Below are positions 19,445 through 27,509 of a stretch of 52,736 nt of DNA, piece by piece. The notes under the pieces were generated by a model. That model did not search any database, was not told the DNA's origin, and was given only the letters and a program-made list of their open reading frames with translations. Source of the DNA: Alphaproteobacteria bacterium (GTDB taxonomy: Bacteria; Pseudomonadota; Alphaproteobacteria; Caulobacterales; Parvularculaceae); the NCBI GenBank assembly GCA_013151255.1, contig JAADIQ010000069.1, positions 1 through 52,736 of the forward strand, in the 5' to 3' direction. Both the position numbers and the translations under genes were made by a program. Numbering within the stretch: the stretch's first letter is position 1; each line of letters begins with the position of its first letter.

Positions 19445-19909
19445 TCATGCGCATTGTTTTTGCATCCAAAGCTTTAATTTCGTAAGGCGCTCCCACCCGA
19501 ATACATCATCTGACGGGCCTTCCTCGCGCAGCCGGTCAAGACGGGCAAGCGCTTCGTCTAGCGTCGGAACATCGCCGGGCGAAACCCACCACATGACAAA
19601 ATGGGCTTTCTTCATTGCCGGAAACCACTCGCCGCGACGGTCATAAATTTTCTTGTGCACCGTGTTAAAAACAAAGCGTTCTAAATCTTCAACGCTTTCC
19701 CAGACGGTCAGGTTTGCAACGACCCGAGCGTCGTCCATGACAGGCAGGTCCGTTGCGTTGCCGGTTTCGTCTTTAAGACGCCAGACAAAGCCCGGGCTGC
19801 GCTCAGCGACAGCGTTGACACGATCAAGATTGTCCATGAAATCCGCCATGCGCGGATCGTCCAGATCATATTGAGCGCGGGCGATATTCAGTTCTGCAAC
19901 GTAATCCAT
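19445..19909 (-). CDS. DUF3291 protein inserted between paaA and paaB
   Basis: 154 residues, best described as a DUF3291 (ABM-like ferredoxin fold) protein: it has YVAELNIARAQYDLDDP, an LTVWESVEDLERFVF segment, HKKIYDRRGEWFP and VMWWVSPGDVPTLDEALARL. The family has no settled function; members resemble antibiotic-biosynthesis monooxygenase-fold proteins. It sits 9 bases after paaA and 7 before paaB, in a place where the standard operon has nothing. That close spacing implies co-translation with the epoxidase subunits. Confidence 0.82.
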   Translation of the reverse strand: MDYVAELNIARAQYDLDDPRMADFMDNLDRVNAVAERSPGFVWRLKDETGNATDLPVMDDARVVANLTVWESVEDLERFVFNTVHKKIYDRRGEWFPAMKKAHFVMWWVSPGDVPTLDEALARLDRLREEGPSDDVFGWERLTKLKLWMQKQCA

Positions 19910-19918
19910 TTATCTCTC

Positions 19919-20911
19919 CTATTCCGCCGCGACCTTGCGGGCATCACGCGTGGCGGCATACGCCATCAGCCCGTCGCGAAACCATGCGCCGTCATCCCAC
20001 GCTTTGTTCCGAGCGGCCAAGCGTTCCTTGTTGCAAGGGCCACCCCCTTTGACGACGCGGAAGAACTCTTCCCAATCGACCTCGCCGAAATCATAGGCGC
20101 CGCGCGCTTCGTTCCATTTAATGTCCGGGTCCGGCGGTTTGAGCCCAAGATAATCCGCTTGCGGTACTGTTTGGTCGACAAATTTCTGGCGCAATTCGTC
20201 ATTCGAATCCTGTTTGATCTTCCACGCCATGGACTGCGCCGAATGCACGCTGTCATTGTCAGACGGGCCAAACATCATCAGCGACGGCCACCACCAACGG
20301 TTAAGCGCGTCCTGCGCCATCTCTTTTTGTTCTACCGTTCCATCGCAAAGCTTCATCATGATGTCATAGCCCTGGCGCTGATGAAAACTTTCTTCCTTAC
20401 ACACCCGGATCATCGCCCGACTGTAAGGCCCGAAGGAGCAGCGCTGTAGCGGCACTTGATTCATTATCGCCGCGCCATCAACCAGCCAGCCAATGGCGCC
20501 GATATCGGCCCAGGTCAGCGTCGGGTAATTGAAAATCGAGGAATATTTCGCTTTGCCGGAAAGCAAATCTTTGGTCATCTGATCGCGCGAGACGCCTAGC
20601 GTCTCTGCCGCACAATACAGATATAGTCCGTGCCCGGCTTCATCCTGCACTTTAGCGATGAGGATCGCCTTGCGGTCCAGGGTCGGCGCGCTGGTGATCC
20701 AGTTCCCCTCCGGCAACTGCCCGACAATTTCCGAATGCGCGTGCTGTGAAATCTGGCGGATCAAGGTCTTGCGATACCCTTCCGGCATCCAGTCCTTGGG
20801 CTCAATCTTGATGCCGGCGTCGATGCGTTCCTGAAACGCCCGCTCTTGCGCATCCATCTCCTCAAGAGATTTCACCCTCGCGCCGGTGGATTTGACTTGT
20901 TGAGCGTACAA
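19919..20911 (-). CDS. paaA: PaaA, catalytic diiron subunit of phenylacetyl-CoA epoxidase
   Basis: 330 residues starting at a TTG that has a strong GGGAGG ribosome site six bases upstream. The diiron-site motifs are visible: [11 protein letters not shown] and [12 protein letters not shown] (E-x-x-H pairs). Also conserved: [29 protein letters not shown] and [13 protein letters not shown]. PaaA inserts one O atom from O2 into phenylacetyl-CoA to give the 1,2-epoxide. First gene of the minus-strand paa operon, downstream of the promoter and candidate PaaR operator at 20989-21021. Confidence 0.97.
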   Translation of the reverse strand: MYAQQVKSTGARVKSLEEMDAQERAFQERIDAGIKIEPKDWMPEGYRKTLIRQISQHAHSEIVGQLPEGNWITSAPTLDRKAILIAKVQDEAGHGLYLYCAAETLGVSRDQMTKDLLSGKAKYSSIFNYPTLTWADIGAIGWLVDGAAIMNQVPLQRCSFGPYSRAMIRVCKEESFHQRQGYDIMMKLCDGTVEQKEMAQDALNRWWWPSLMMFGPSDNDSVHSAQSMAWKIKQDSNDELRQKFVDQTVPQADYLGLKPPDPDIKWNEARGAYDFGEVDWEEFFRVVKGGGPCNKERLAARNKAWDDGAWFRDGLMAYAATRDARKVAAE

Positions 20912-20988
20912 AAAAACCTCCCAAAAACAGGCCTGTGCGATCAGACATGAACAGCTTGGCTATAGCTGTGTACGACATCCATATTGGC

Positions 20989-21017
20989 TATATAGAATTA
21001 ACCGACCATGCGGTCAA
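20989..21017 (-). promoter_or_regulatory. Promoter of the paaA operon
   Basis: On the minus strand TTGACC, 17 bases, TATATA: a close sigma-70 match. It lies about 80 bases upstream of the paaA start. The -35 box sits inside the palindrome at 20998-21021, so a bound repressor would block polymerase. Confidence 0.65.
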
Positions 21018-21021
21018 CTAA
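20998..21021. promoter_or_regulatory. Candidate PaaR operator 1
   Basis: 24-bp palindrome TTA-N3-GACC-N4-GGTC-N3-TAA, overlapping the paaA -35 box. The same pattern with identical spacing recurs at 23855-23878 between the other two paa operons. TetR-family regulators bind palindromes of this type; the neighbouring TetR gene is the obvious partner. Assignment is inference from recurrence and position. Confidence 0.7.
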
Positions 21022-21129
21022 TTCCTTATCCGCATAGGCGCATGTCGCATATCTTCAAGAAAAGTGAGCCCGTGCAGTATAATGTTGCCGGTTAGCGCTC
21101 TGTTAACGATGTATTGGAGATACAAAGAC

Positions 21130-21513
21130 ATGAAATTTAAATACACCATTTTCTATGTGGAAAATGTCGAAGAGGCCATCGCCTTCTATTGCAGCGCCTT
21201 TGGCCTCAAACAAAAGATGCTGCACGAAAGCGGCGACTATGGCGAGTTGGAGACTGGCTCAACGACACTTTCATTCTCGTCGCTCGAACTAATGACAAGC
21301 CTTGGCAAAACCCCGGCGCCCGCCGTTTCCGGCAAGCCCACTTTCGAAATTGCTTTTGAGACTGACGATGTCCCAGCGGGCGTTACAAAAGCACTGGCCG
21401 CAGGTGCGAAGTTGGTGCAAAAACCTGAAGATATGCCGTGGGGGCAAACCACAGCCTATGTCGCTGATAAAAATGGTTATCTGATTGAAATTTGTACACC
21501 CGTTGGCAGTTAA
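21130..21513 (+). CDS. VOC (glyoxalase/bleomycin-resistance fold) family protein
   Basis: 127 residues from ATG 21130, which has GGAG 10 bases upstream; earlier in-frame starts lack a ribosome site. Typical single-chain VOC protein with paired beta-alpha-beta modules: YTIFYVENVEEAIAFYCSAFGL at the start, FEIAFETDDVPAGVTKALAAGA in the middle and AYVADKNGYLIEICTP at the end, including the usual metal-ligand Glu (IEIC). Substrate unknown. The stop codon overlaps that of the opposite AraC gene. It is a lone gene inside the paa region and need not belong to the pathway. Confidence 0.85.
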   Translation: MKFKYTIFYVENVEEAIAFYCSAFGLKQKMLHESGDYGELETGSTTLSFSSLELMTSLGKTPAPAVSGKPTFEIAFETDDVPAGVTKALAAGAKLVQKPEDMPWGQTTAYVADKNGYLIEICTPVGS

Positions 21514-22178
21514 CCGTATCCGTGTTCGTTCAATTGGATGGATTGCGCGCACCCACGACGCAGCTTTGAGGGGCTGATATTTAGCCACCGCTTGAAGTCT
21601 CGGCTCATATGCGCCTGGTCTGAATAGCCGTAGATAAGCGCAATTTCAGCTAGTGGTATCGGCCCAAACACCGCGCGCGCCGTTTTCCTGACACGCGCCA
21701 GCAACATCCAGTATGAAGGCGGCCGGCCAGTTTCTCTATACAAAAGCCTTTGCAAACTTCTCTGGCTGACCCCTAGCTCAGTCGCTACGTTCGCAACCGG
21801 CCCCACATCGCAAGCAAGGCAATCTAGAGCCTCAACGACACTGGGTGACAGAACGCTAAAACTATTTATCCGATCACTGAAGTCTTCATCGACATACCCC
21901 CGATTTTGTACTGACGCTAGCAAGCGCTCTTCATCTATTCGAACACCGGGTTTCAGCCGAAACCCTTTCATGACAACACCAGCCGGCGTCGATACTGTGT
22001 AAGTATGATCCACTAGCGCAGAGATAAACCAGTGTGGCTTTTCTCCTGGCGACAATCGCATAATGAGGTCGCGGCACCCATCCGGTATGACGATGGCCGT
22101 CGTGTCTTTGTCAGGCGTTGAATGCCATTGTGCGAGGAGTGTCTGGGTCAATCGCGCGTCACACTCGCTCAATGACAC
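21510..22178 (-). CDS. AraC-family transcriptional regulator
   Basis: About 222 residues if it starts at GTG 22178, inside the end of paaJ (20-base overlap); the reading frame is open further upstream, so the start is uncertain. C-terminal HTH (~135-215) has two helix-turn-helix units: VANVATELGVSQRSLQRLLYRETG and IPLAEIALIYGYSDQAHMSRDFKRWLNISPSKLR (typical AraC signature). The N-terminal part resembles the DUF6597-type sensor (VIPDGCRDLIMRL). It follows paaJ and converges on the VOC gene, which it may regulate. Confidence 0.82.
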   Translation of the reverse strand: MSLSECDARLTQTLLAQWHSTPDKDTTAIVIPDGCRDLIMRLSPGEKPHWFISALVDHTYTVSTPAGVVMKGFRLKPGVRIDEERLLASVQNRGYVDEDFSDRINSFSVLSPSVVEALDCLACDVGPVANVATELGVSQRSLQRLLYRETGRPPSYWMLLARVRKTARAVFGPIPLAEIALIYGYSDQAHMSRDFKRWLNISPSKLRRGCAQSIQLNEHGYG

Positions 22179-23361
22179 AGGCAATCCCTTGCCCGACGCC
22201 GATGCACATGGCGCAAAGGGCGTAACGCCCACTGGTGCGTTGCAACTCTTCCGTCGCCGTTAGCATTAACCGCGCGCCAGACATGCCGAGGGGATGTCCC
22301 AGCGCAATCGCGCCGCCATTCGGGTTCACATGATCGGCGTCATCAGCCAGGCCCAGCGCGCGCAAGGTTGCAAGCGATTGCGAGGCGAAGGCCTCGTTGA
22401 TTTCTATCACACTCATATCGTCTACGGATAATCCCGTCCTGGCGAGCACAGCTTCTGCCGCCGGCGCAGGGCCGATGCCCATAATGCGCGGGGGCACGCC
22501 AACAACCGCGCCGGCGACAAAGCGTGCGCGCGGCGTAAGGTCATATTTTTTTACCGCCGCTTCGGAAGCGACAATCATCGCCGCAGCGCCGTCATTGACG
22601 CCCGACGCATTGCCGGCTGTGATAACGCCGTCTTTTTTCACGAATGGTTTTAATCTCGCGAGAACTTCAAGATTTGTCTCGCGCGGGTGTTCATCCCTAT
22701 CGACTATTTTCGAATCGCCCTTGCGCTGCGGGATGGTGACGGGCGTGATTTCCGCCGCCAGCCGCTCGCTGGACTGCGCCCGCGCCGCCCTTTGCTGGCT
22801 GCGCATGGCGAAAGCGTCCTGGTCCTCGCGGTTGATATTGAACTCCTCCGCAACATTCTCCGCAGTCTCAGGCATGGAATCAATTCCATACTGAGATTTG
22901 AGGACCGGATTGACGAAGCGCCAACCCATCGTGGTGTCAAATATCTCAGCTTTGCGCGAGAACGCGGTCTCCGCCTTGCCCATCACAAAAGGCGCGCGCG
23001 ACATGGATTCAACACCGCCGGCAATAATCAACTCCGCCTCGCCCGCTTTTATAGCGCGCGCAGCGATTGTCACCGCATCCATGCCGGAGCCGCAAAGCCG
23101 GTTCACCGTTGTCGCTGGAACCTTTTCGCCAAGCCCGGCGAGCAGCGCCGCCATGCGTCCTATATTGCGGTTGTCCTCGCCTGCCTGGTTTGCGCAGCCC
23201 ATGATGAGGTCGTCAACCGCCTCCCAGTCGACGCCAGAGTTGCGCTCCTTCAGTGCACGGAGCGGTATGGCCGCGAGATCGTCCGCGCGAACAGCCGCCA
23301 ACGCCCCGCCATAACGCCCGATCGGCGTTCTGATAGCATCGCAGATGTATGCGTCAGTCAT
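22159..23361 (-). CDS. paaJ: 3-oxoadipyl-CoA thiolase PaaJ
   Basis: 400 residues from ATG 23361, overlapping the paaI stop by 8 bases; E. coli PaaJ is 401. Thiolase active-site residues are all visible: C90 (NRLCGSGMDAV), the His of GGAIALGHPLGMSGAR, and the second Cys in CAMCIGVGQG. PaaJ cleaves 3-oxoadipyl-CoA to succinyl-CoA and acetyl-CoA and also the earlier 3-oxo-5,6-dehydrosuberyl-CoA. The sequence is close to the PcaF type (beta-ketoadipate), but the setting favours PaaJ. Confidence 0.94.
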   Translation of the reverse strand: MTDAYICDAIRTPIGRYGGALAAVRADDLAAIPLRALKERNSGVDWEAVDDLIMGCANQAGEDNRNIGRMAALLAGLGEKVPATTVNRLCGSGMDAVTIAARAIKAGEAELIIAGGVESMSRAPFVMGKAETAFSRKAEIFDTTMGWRFVNPVLKSQYGIDSMPETAENVAEEFNINREDQDAFAMRSQQRAARAQSSERLAAEITPVTIPQRKGDSKIVDRDEHPRETNLEVLARLKPFVKKDGVITAGNASGVNDGAAAMIVASEAAVKKYDLTPRARFVAGAVVGVPPRIMGIGPAPAAEAVLARTGLSVDDMSVIEINEAFASQSLATLRALGLADDADHVNPNGGAIALGHPLGMSGARLMLTATEELQRTSGRYALCAMCIGVGQGIACVIERV

Positions 23362-23839
23362 TAGTTTCCTCGTGTGTTTGCGCCTCGTCGACAAGCATCT
23401 CATTTATTATGGGGCCGCCAGCAGTTCGTGAAAGGCCCTGAAAGATTGCAACGACCCGCCCATCCTCGCCGATAACGCGAACACTATAAACGCCCGTGCG
23501 CCCCTCGGCAGCGTCCTCGCGCGCCTCAGCCGTCAAGCGCTCGCCCTCGCGCCCGGCGCTGAGGAATGAGATTGACGCATGCTGGGCGAATGTCGCGACA
23601 TTGCGCGAATTACAGACATAGGCGAAGGCGGTATCGGCAAGCGAGAAGATCATGCCGCCATGGGCCGTCCCCAAACCGTTTAACATATCGGCGCGAATGA
23701 TCATCGAGACGCGCGCCCAACCGAAGCCAGCATCTTCAAGCTTCAAGTCCCAGGCAGGCGATGTTCCCTCAAGGCTGTGCAGCTTTTTTGCAACGGCCTT
23801 GGCCATCGCATCGCGCCTATCCAGGTTTTCGGTGCTCAT
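23354..23839 (-). CDS. paaI: PaaI hotdog-fold hydroxyphenylacetyl-CoA thioesterase
   Basis: 161 residues from ATG 23839. Hotdog-fold thioesterase with the motif NGLGTAHGGMIFSLADTAFAYVCNS, where the Asp is the catalytic residue. It removes CoA from dead-end phenylacetyl-CoA intermediates. The start is only about 16 bases from the candidate PaaR operator and has no clear ribosome site, so the transcript may have a very short leader. The ATG reading resembles the N-terminus of E. coli PaaI better than the TTG at 23848. Confidence 0.9.
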   Translation of the reverse strand: MSTENLDRRDAMAKAVAKKLHSLEGTSPAWDLKLEDAGFGWARVSMIIRADMLNGLGTAHGGMIFSLADTAFAYVCNSRNVATFAQHASISFLSAGREGERLTAEAREDAAEGRTGVYSVRVIGEDGRVVAIFQGLSRTAGGPIINEMLVDEAQTHEETND

Positions 23840-23854
23840 AAATATCAAACATTA

Positions 23855-23878
23855 TTAATTGACCGTCTGGTCATGTTA
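23855..23878. promoter_or_regulatory. Candidate PaaR operator 2
   Basis: 24-bp palindrome TTA-N3-GACC-N4-GGTC-N3-TTA between the divergent paaI-paaJ and paaG-paaZ-paaR operons; same layout as operator 1. On the plus strand TTGACC here plus TATCTA 17 bases on (23882-23887) could be the paaG promoter, again with the operator across the -35 box. One bound dimer could thus control both operons. Confidence 0.7.
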
Positions 23879-23955
23879 TTATATCTAGCGCTGACCAAAA
23901 GCAAACGTAAATCGTGCTGCAATATGACGGCCCGGCAAACAAAAGCGAAACCCAA

Positions 23956-24747
23956 GTGTCATACGAGACCATTATTTTTTCCATTGACAACGGCGCCGCG
24001 CGGCTGACGTTGAACCGCCCGGACAGGCTGAACAGTTTTACCGTCCAGATGCACAGCGAAGTCAGCAAGGCGCTGGATCAGACAGAGTCTGACAAGACCG
24101 TCCGTACAATGCTGATTACTGGCGCCGGTCGCGGGTTTTGCGCCGGACAGGACTTATCAGACCGTGCGGTTGCGCCGGGAAATGACGGCGTTGACCTCGG
24201 CGAATCGCTGGAGGAACGCTACAATCCGCTGATCCGCCGGCTAACATCGCTTCCCATCCCGGTTGTTTGCGCGGTGAACGGCGTCGCCGCTGGCGCGGGC
24301 GTCAATATCGCGCTCGCCGCCGATATAGTCATCGCTGCCAGGAGCGCAAAGTTCATTCAATCCTTCGCCAATATCGGACTGGTTCCCGATAGCGGCGGTA
24401 CCTGGATTTTGCCGCGCCTTGTCGGCCAGGCGCGCGCGCTTGGCCTTACCTTAACCGGCGAGCCGCTCATGGCGCAAACAGCAGCGGATTGGGGATTGAT
24501 CTGGAAAGCCGTGGACGACGAAAAACTAAACGAGGAAACTGAAGCCATGATCGCCAAATTCGCCGCCGCACCAACAAAGGGCTTGGCGGCGATCAAGGCT
24601 GCAATACGCAGCGCTTCTTCGCGCACCCTTAATGAACAACTTGACCATGAACGCGATTTACAACGCGACCTTGGGCGCACCGATGATTACCGCGAGGGCG
24701 TCGATGCGTTTATGAACAAGCGCAAGCCAGTATTCAAAGGCTGCTAA
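23956..24747 (+). CDS. paaG: PaaG, 1,2-epoxyphenylacetyl-CoA isomerase
   Basis: 263 residues from GTG 23956 (E. coli PaaG is ~262); an earlier GTG at 23914 lacks support. Crotonase-family protein with LNRPDRLNSFTVQMHSEV, GAGRGFCAGQDLSD, AAGAGVNIALAADIVIAA and FANIGLVPDSGGTWILPR. This FCAGQDLSDR version is the PaaG type rather than the hydratase type. It converts the ring epoxide to oxepin-CoA and also shifts the double bond in a later intermediate. First gene of the plus-strand operon ahead of paaZ. Confidence 0.93.
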   Translation: MSYETIIFSIDNGAARLTLNRPDRLNSFTVQMHSEVSKALDQTESDKTVRTMLITGAGRGFCAGQDLSDRAVAPGNDGVDLGESLEERYNPLIRRLTSLPIPVVCAVNGVAAGAGVNIALAADIVIAARSAKFIQSFANIGLVPDSGGTWILPRLVGQARALGLTLTGEPLMAQTAADWGLIWKAVDDEKLNEETEAMIAKFAAAPTKGLAAIKAAIRSASSRTLNEQLDHERDLQRDLGRTDDYREGVDAFMNKRKPVFKGC

Positions 24748-24769
24748 CTCAACCTATCGGAGACAATCC

Positions 24770-26800
24770 ATGTCCGCCCCTATCTTAAAAAACTACGCCG
24801 CTGGTAAATGGGTTGAAGGCGATGGCGGGTTCGTCGATACCGCCTCGGCAATTACCGGCGAAACCGTCGCGCGGACAAGCTCCACAGGTCTCGATTTTAA
24901 GGCAATGGCGGAATATGCCCGCAATGTTGGCGGCCCAGCGCTCCGTAAGCTGACATTTCATGACCGGGCGTACATTATAAAAGACCTCGCCAAAGCGATC
25001 ATGGACGCTAAGGAAGAACTTTATGTGCTGAATGCGCATACTGGCGCGACCCGTAAAGATGGCTGGATCGACATCGAAGGCGGCGCGGGGACGATGTTTT
25101 CCATGTCCTCAAAAGGCCGCCGCGAACTACCCGATGACCGTATTTTGATCGATGGCGCCGCGGAGCAAATCTCTCGCGAGGGAAGCTTCATGGGCCAGCA
25201 CATCTATACGCCGCTTCAGGGGGTGGCGCTGCACATCAACGCCTTCAACTTCCCGGTCTGGGGAATGATGGAAAAGCTCGCCCCTACCTTGCTCGCAGGC
25301 GTTCCTGCAATCGTCAAACCGGCGACAGCGACCTCTTACCTGACAGAAGCGGCAGTGCGGATCATGATTGAAACCGGCCGCCTGCCTGACGGCGCATTGC
25401 AACTCATCGTCGGCTCCACCGGCGATTTGTTCGACCATCTGACCGGGCAGGATGTTGTTTCTTTCACCGGCTCGGCGGCGACCGCGCGTAAGCTGAAAAG
25501 CCATCCGCGCATTATCAATGAAAGCGTGCGGTTCGTCGCCGAACAGGACTCGCTCAATGCGTCCGTTCTTGGCCCTGATGCAACACCGGATACGCCGGAG
25601 TTCGACCTCTTTATCAAGGAAGTCGTCCGTGAGATGACGGTCAAGGCCGGCCAGAAATGCACCGCCATCCGCCGCGCTTTCGTCCATAAAAATATTATGG
25701 ACGCCACTGAGACTGCGCTCAAATCCCGGCTTGAGAAAATCACTATCGGCGACCCGGCGCGTGATGACGTGCGCATGGGCGCCCTTGTCAGTATTGCGCA
25801 GCGCGAGGATGTGCGTGAGAAGATCGCTGAACTGGCAACCGAAGCGAAAGTGGTTTTTGGCGATCCGAATAAAGTCGACGTATTAGGCGCAAGCACTGAA
25901 GTCGGCGCTTTTATCTCGCCGGTCCTGTTGCGCTGCGACACGCCGCAAACCGCCCACAAGGCGCATTCGGTCGAGGCCTTTGGCCCGGTCTCGACGCTGA
26001 TGCCTTATGACGATCTGGATGACGCCATCGCCTTATGCAATCGCGGCGAAGGCTCGCTGGTGATGTCGCTGTTCACTAACGACCCATCGGTAGCGCGCGA
26101 GTTTGCGCTTGGCGCCGGCGCCTGGCACGGACGCATCGCCGTCATCAATCGGGACTGCGCCAGCGAATCCACCGGACACGGATCACCGCTCCCCGTACTC
26201 GTCCATGGCGGGCCAGGACGCGCCGGCGGCGGCGAGGAACTGGGCGGCGTCAGAGGCGTTAAGCATTACATGCAACGCACTGCCATCCAGGGTTCGCCCG
26301 CAATTATTACCGGCGTCACTAACCAATGGATGAAGGGCGCTGAAACGGACACAAGCGCGCCGCATCCGTTCCGTCTAAAGTTCGGCGAGCTTGAAATCGG
26401 CAAAACCATCGAAACGTCGGCGCGCACGATCACCATAGAAGACATCGAACATTTCGCCGAATTTACCGGCGATAATTTCTACGCCCATATGGACGAGGAA
26501 GCCGCCAAAGCCAATCCATTCTTTCCAGGCCGCGTCGCCCATGGCTATCTTCTTCTTTCCTTCGCCGCAGGTCTCTTCGTCGACCCGGCGCCGGGCCCGG
26601 TGCTCGCCAATTACGGGCTTGATGAATTGCGCTTTCTGACGCCGGTTCCGGCAGGCGATACAATCAAGGTGCGCCTCACCGCCAAGTCGAAGAAAAGGCG
26701 CAATGACGAATATGGCGAAGTGCGCTGGGATGTTCTTGTGACCAATCAGAACGACGACGCAGTTGCCAGTTATGACCTACTCACCATGAACGCAATGTAA
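24770..26800 (+). CDS. paaZ: PaaZ bifunctional oxepin-CoA hydrolase / semialdehyde dehydrogenase
   Basis: 676 residues (E. coli 681). N-terminal aldehyde dehydrogenase domain (~1-520) with the catalytic Glu in FVAEQDSLN and Cys in GQKCTAIRRA; C-terminal MaoC-like hydratase domain (~540-676) with the hot-dog motif EHFAEFTGDNFYAHMDEEAAK and RVAHGYLLLSFAAGL (Asp/His active site). It opens the oxepin ring and oxidises the aldehyde to 3-oxo-5,6-dehydrosuberyl-CoA. Both activities look intact. It follows paaG by 22 bases. Confidence 0.96.
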   Translation: MSAPILKNYAAGKWVEGDGGFVDTASAITGETVARTSSTGLDFKAMAEYARNVGGPALRKLTFHDRAYIIKDLAKAIMDAKEELYVLNAHTGATRKDGWIDIEGGAGTMFSMSSKGRRELPDDRILIDGAAEQISREGSFMGQHIYTPLQGVALHINAFNFPVWGMMEKLAPTLLAGVPAIVKPATATSYLTEAAVRIMIETGRLPDGALQLIVGSTGDLFDHLTGQDVVSFTGSAATARKLKSHPRIINESVRFVAEQDSLNASVLGPDATPDTPEFDLFIKEVVREMTVKAGQKCTAIRRAFVHKNIMDATETALKSRLEKITIGDPARDDVRMGALVSIAQREDVREKIAELATEAKVVFGDPNKVDVLGASTEVGAFISPVLLRCDTPQTAHKAHSVEAFGPVSTLMPYDDLDDAIALCNRGEGSLVMSLFTNDPSVAREFALGAGAWHGRIAVINRDCASESTGHGSPLPVLVHGGPGRAGGGEELGGVRGVKHYMQRTAIQGSPAIITGVTNQWMKGAETDTSAPHPFRLKFGELEIGKTIETSARTITIEDIEHFAEFTGDNFYAHMDEEAAKANPFFPGRVAHGYLLLSFAAGLFVDPAPGPVLANYGLDELRFLTPVPAGDTIKVRLTAKSKKRRNDEYGEVRWDVLVTNQNDDAVASYDLLTMNAM

Positions 26801-26870
26801 CGTGGGAGAGTACATGCCGAATTTGAATGACGGGCCGATACGCGACTTACGGGAAAAAGGTTGAGGCGGT

Positions 26871-27455
26871 ATGGCGCGCACACAAGCAGCTGATTACGAT
26901 AAAAAACGCGAAGCGATTACCGATCAGGCGGCAAAACTATTCGCCAGAGACGGCTTTGCGGGCGCGTCGGTGTCAGAACTGGCGGCGCTCTGCAGGGTTT
27001 CAAAATCATTGATCTATCATTACTACCCTTCGAAAGAAACGATCCTATTTGATGTGATGAGTGCGCATATTGAGGATTTGCTCGACATAACTCTACTCGC
27101 CGCCAACAAAAGCCTGACGCCTGAAGAAGAATTACGCACAGTCACACGCACCCTCTTACGCCATTATGTCGGCGCTGCGGACAAGCAAAAAGTACTGCTC
27201 TATGAACTTGCCGCATTGTCAAACAAGCAACGCGAAGACATTGTTTTCAAACAACGTAAAATAATTGCTCTGGTGGAAGCTATACTTGCACGTAGCAAAC
27301 CATCCCTAAAACGCGATAGAGCGCGGCTGCGCGCAAAAGTCATGCTATTTTTCGGCATGCTGAACTGGACCCATACATGGTTCAAACCACGCGGAGCAAT
27401 ATCGCGCGATGAGCTGGCGGAAATGGCCGCCGACACAATCTTAAAATCGCTCTGA
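26871..27455 (+). CDS. paaR: TetR-family regulator, probable PaaR
   Basis: 194 residues with a TetR HTH at the N-terminus (residues ~10-55: ITDQAAKLFARDGFAGASVSELAALCRVSKSLIYHYYPSKE) and a helical C-terminal ligand domain. It is the third gene of the paaG-paaZ series. In other proteobacteria a TetR-type PaaR represses paa genes and is released by phenylacetyl-CoA; the location fits. The operators at 20998-21021 and 23855-23878 are its likely targets. Confidence 0.85.
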   Translation: MARTQAADYDKKREAITDQAAKLFARDGFAGASVSELAALCRVSKSLIYHYYPSKETILFDVMSAHIEDLLDITLLAANKSLTPEEELRTVTRTLLRHYVGAADKQKVLLYELAALSNKQREDIVFKQRKIIALVEAILARSKPSLKRDRARLRAKVMLFFGMLNWTHTWFKPRGAISRDELAEMAADTILKSL

Positions 27456-27482
27456 GGCGAGAGGCGGCTCCAGCAACGGTCA

Positions 27483-27509
27483 ATTCCTATTAATCGCCCG
27501 ATGCTCTAG
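27483..27509 (-). repeat. Repeat fragment (one arm of the double-hairpin element)
   Basis: AATCGCCCGATGCTCTAG at 27492-27509 is identical to the right arm of the element at 44156-44197, preceded by the same loop in reverse orientation. The left arm is missing. The arm encodes the C-terminus and stop of the Ppx/GppA gene. Confidence 0.7.

Noticed and set aside
25127-25959. Antisense frames within paaZ
   Set aside because: paaZ is intact and strongly supported; antisense frames show no family features.
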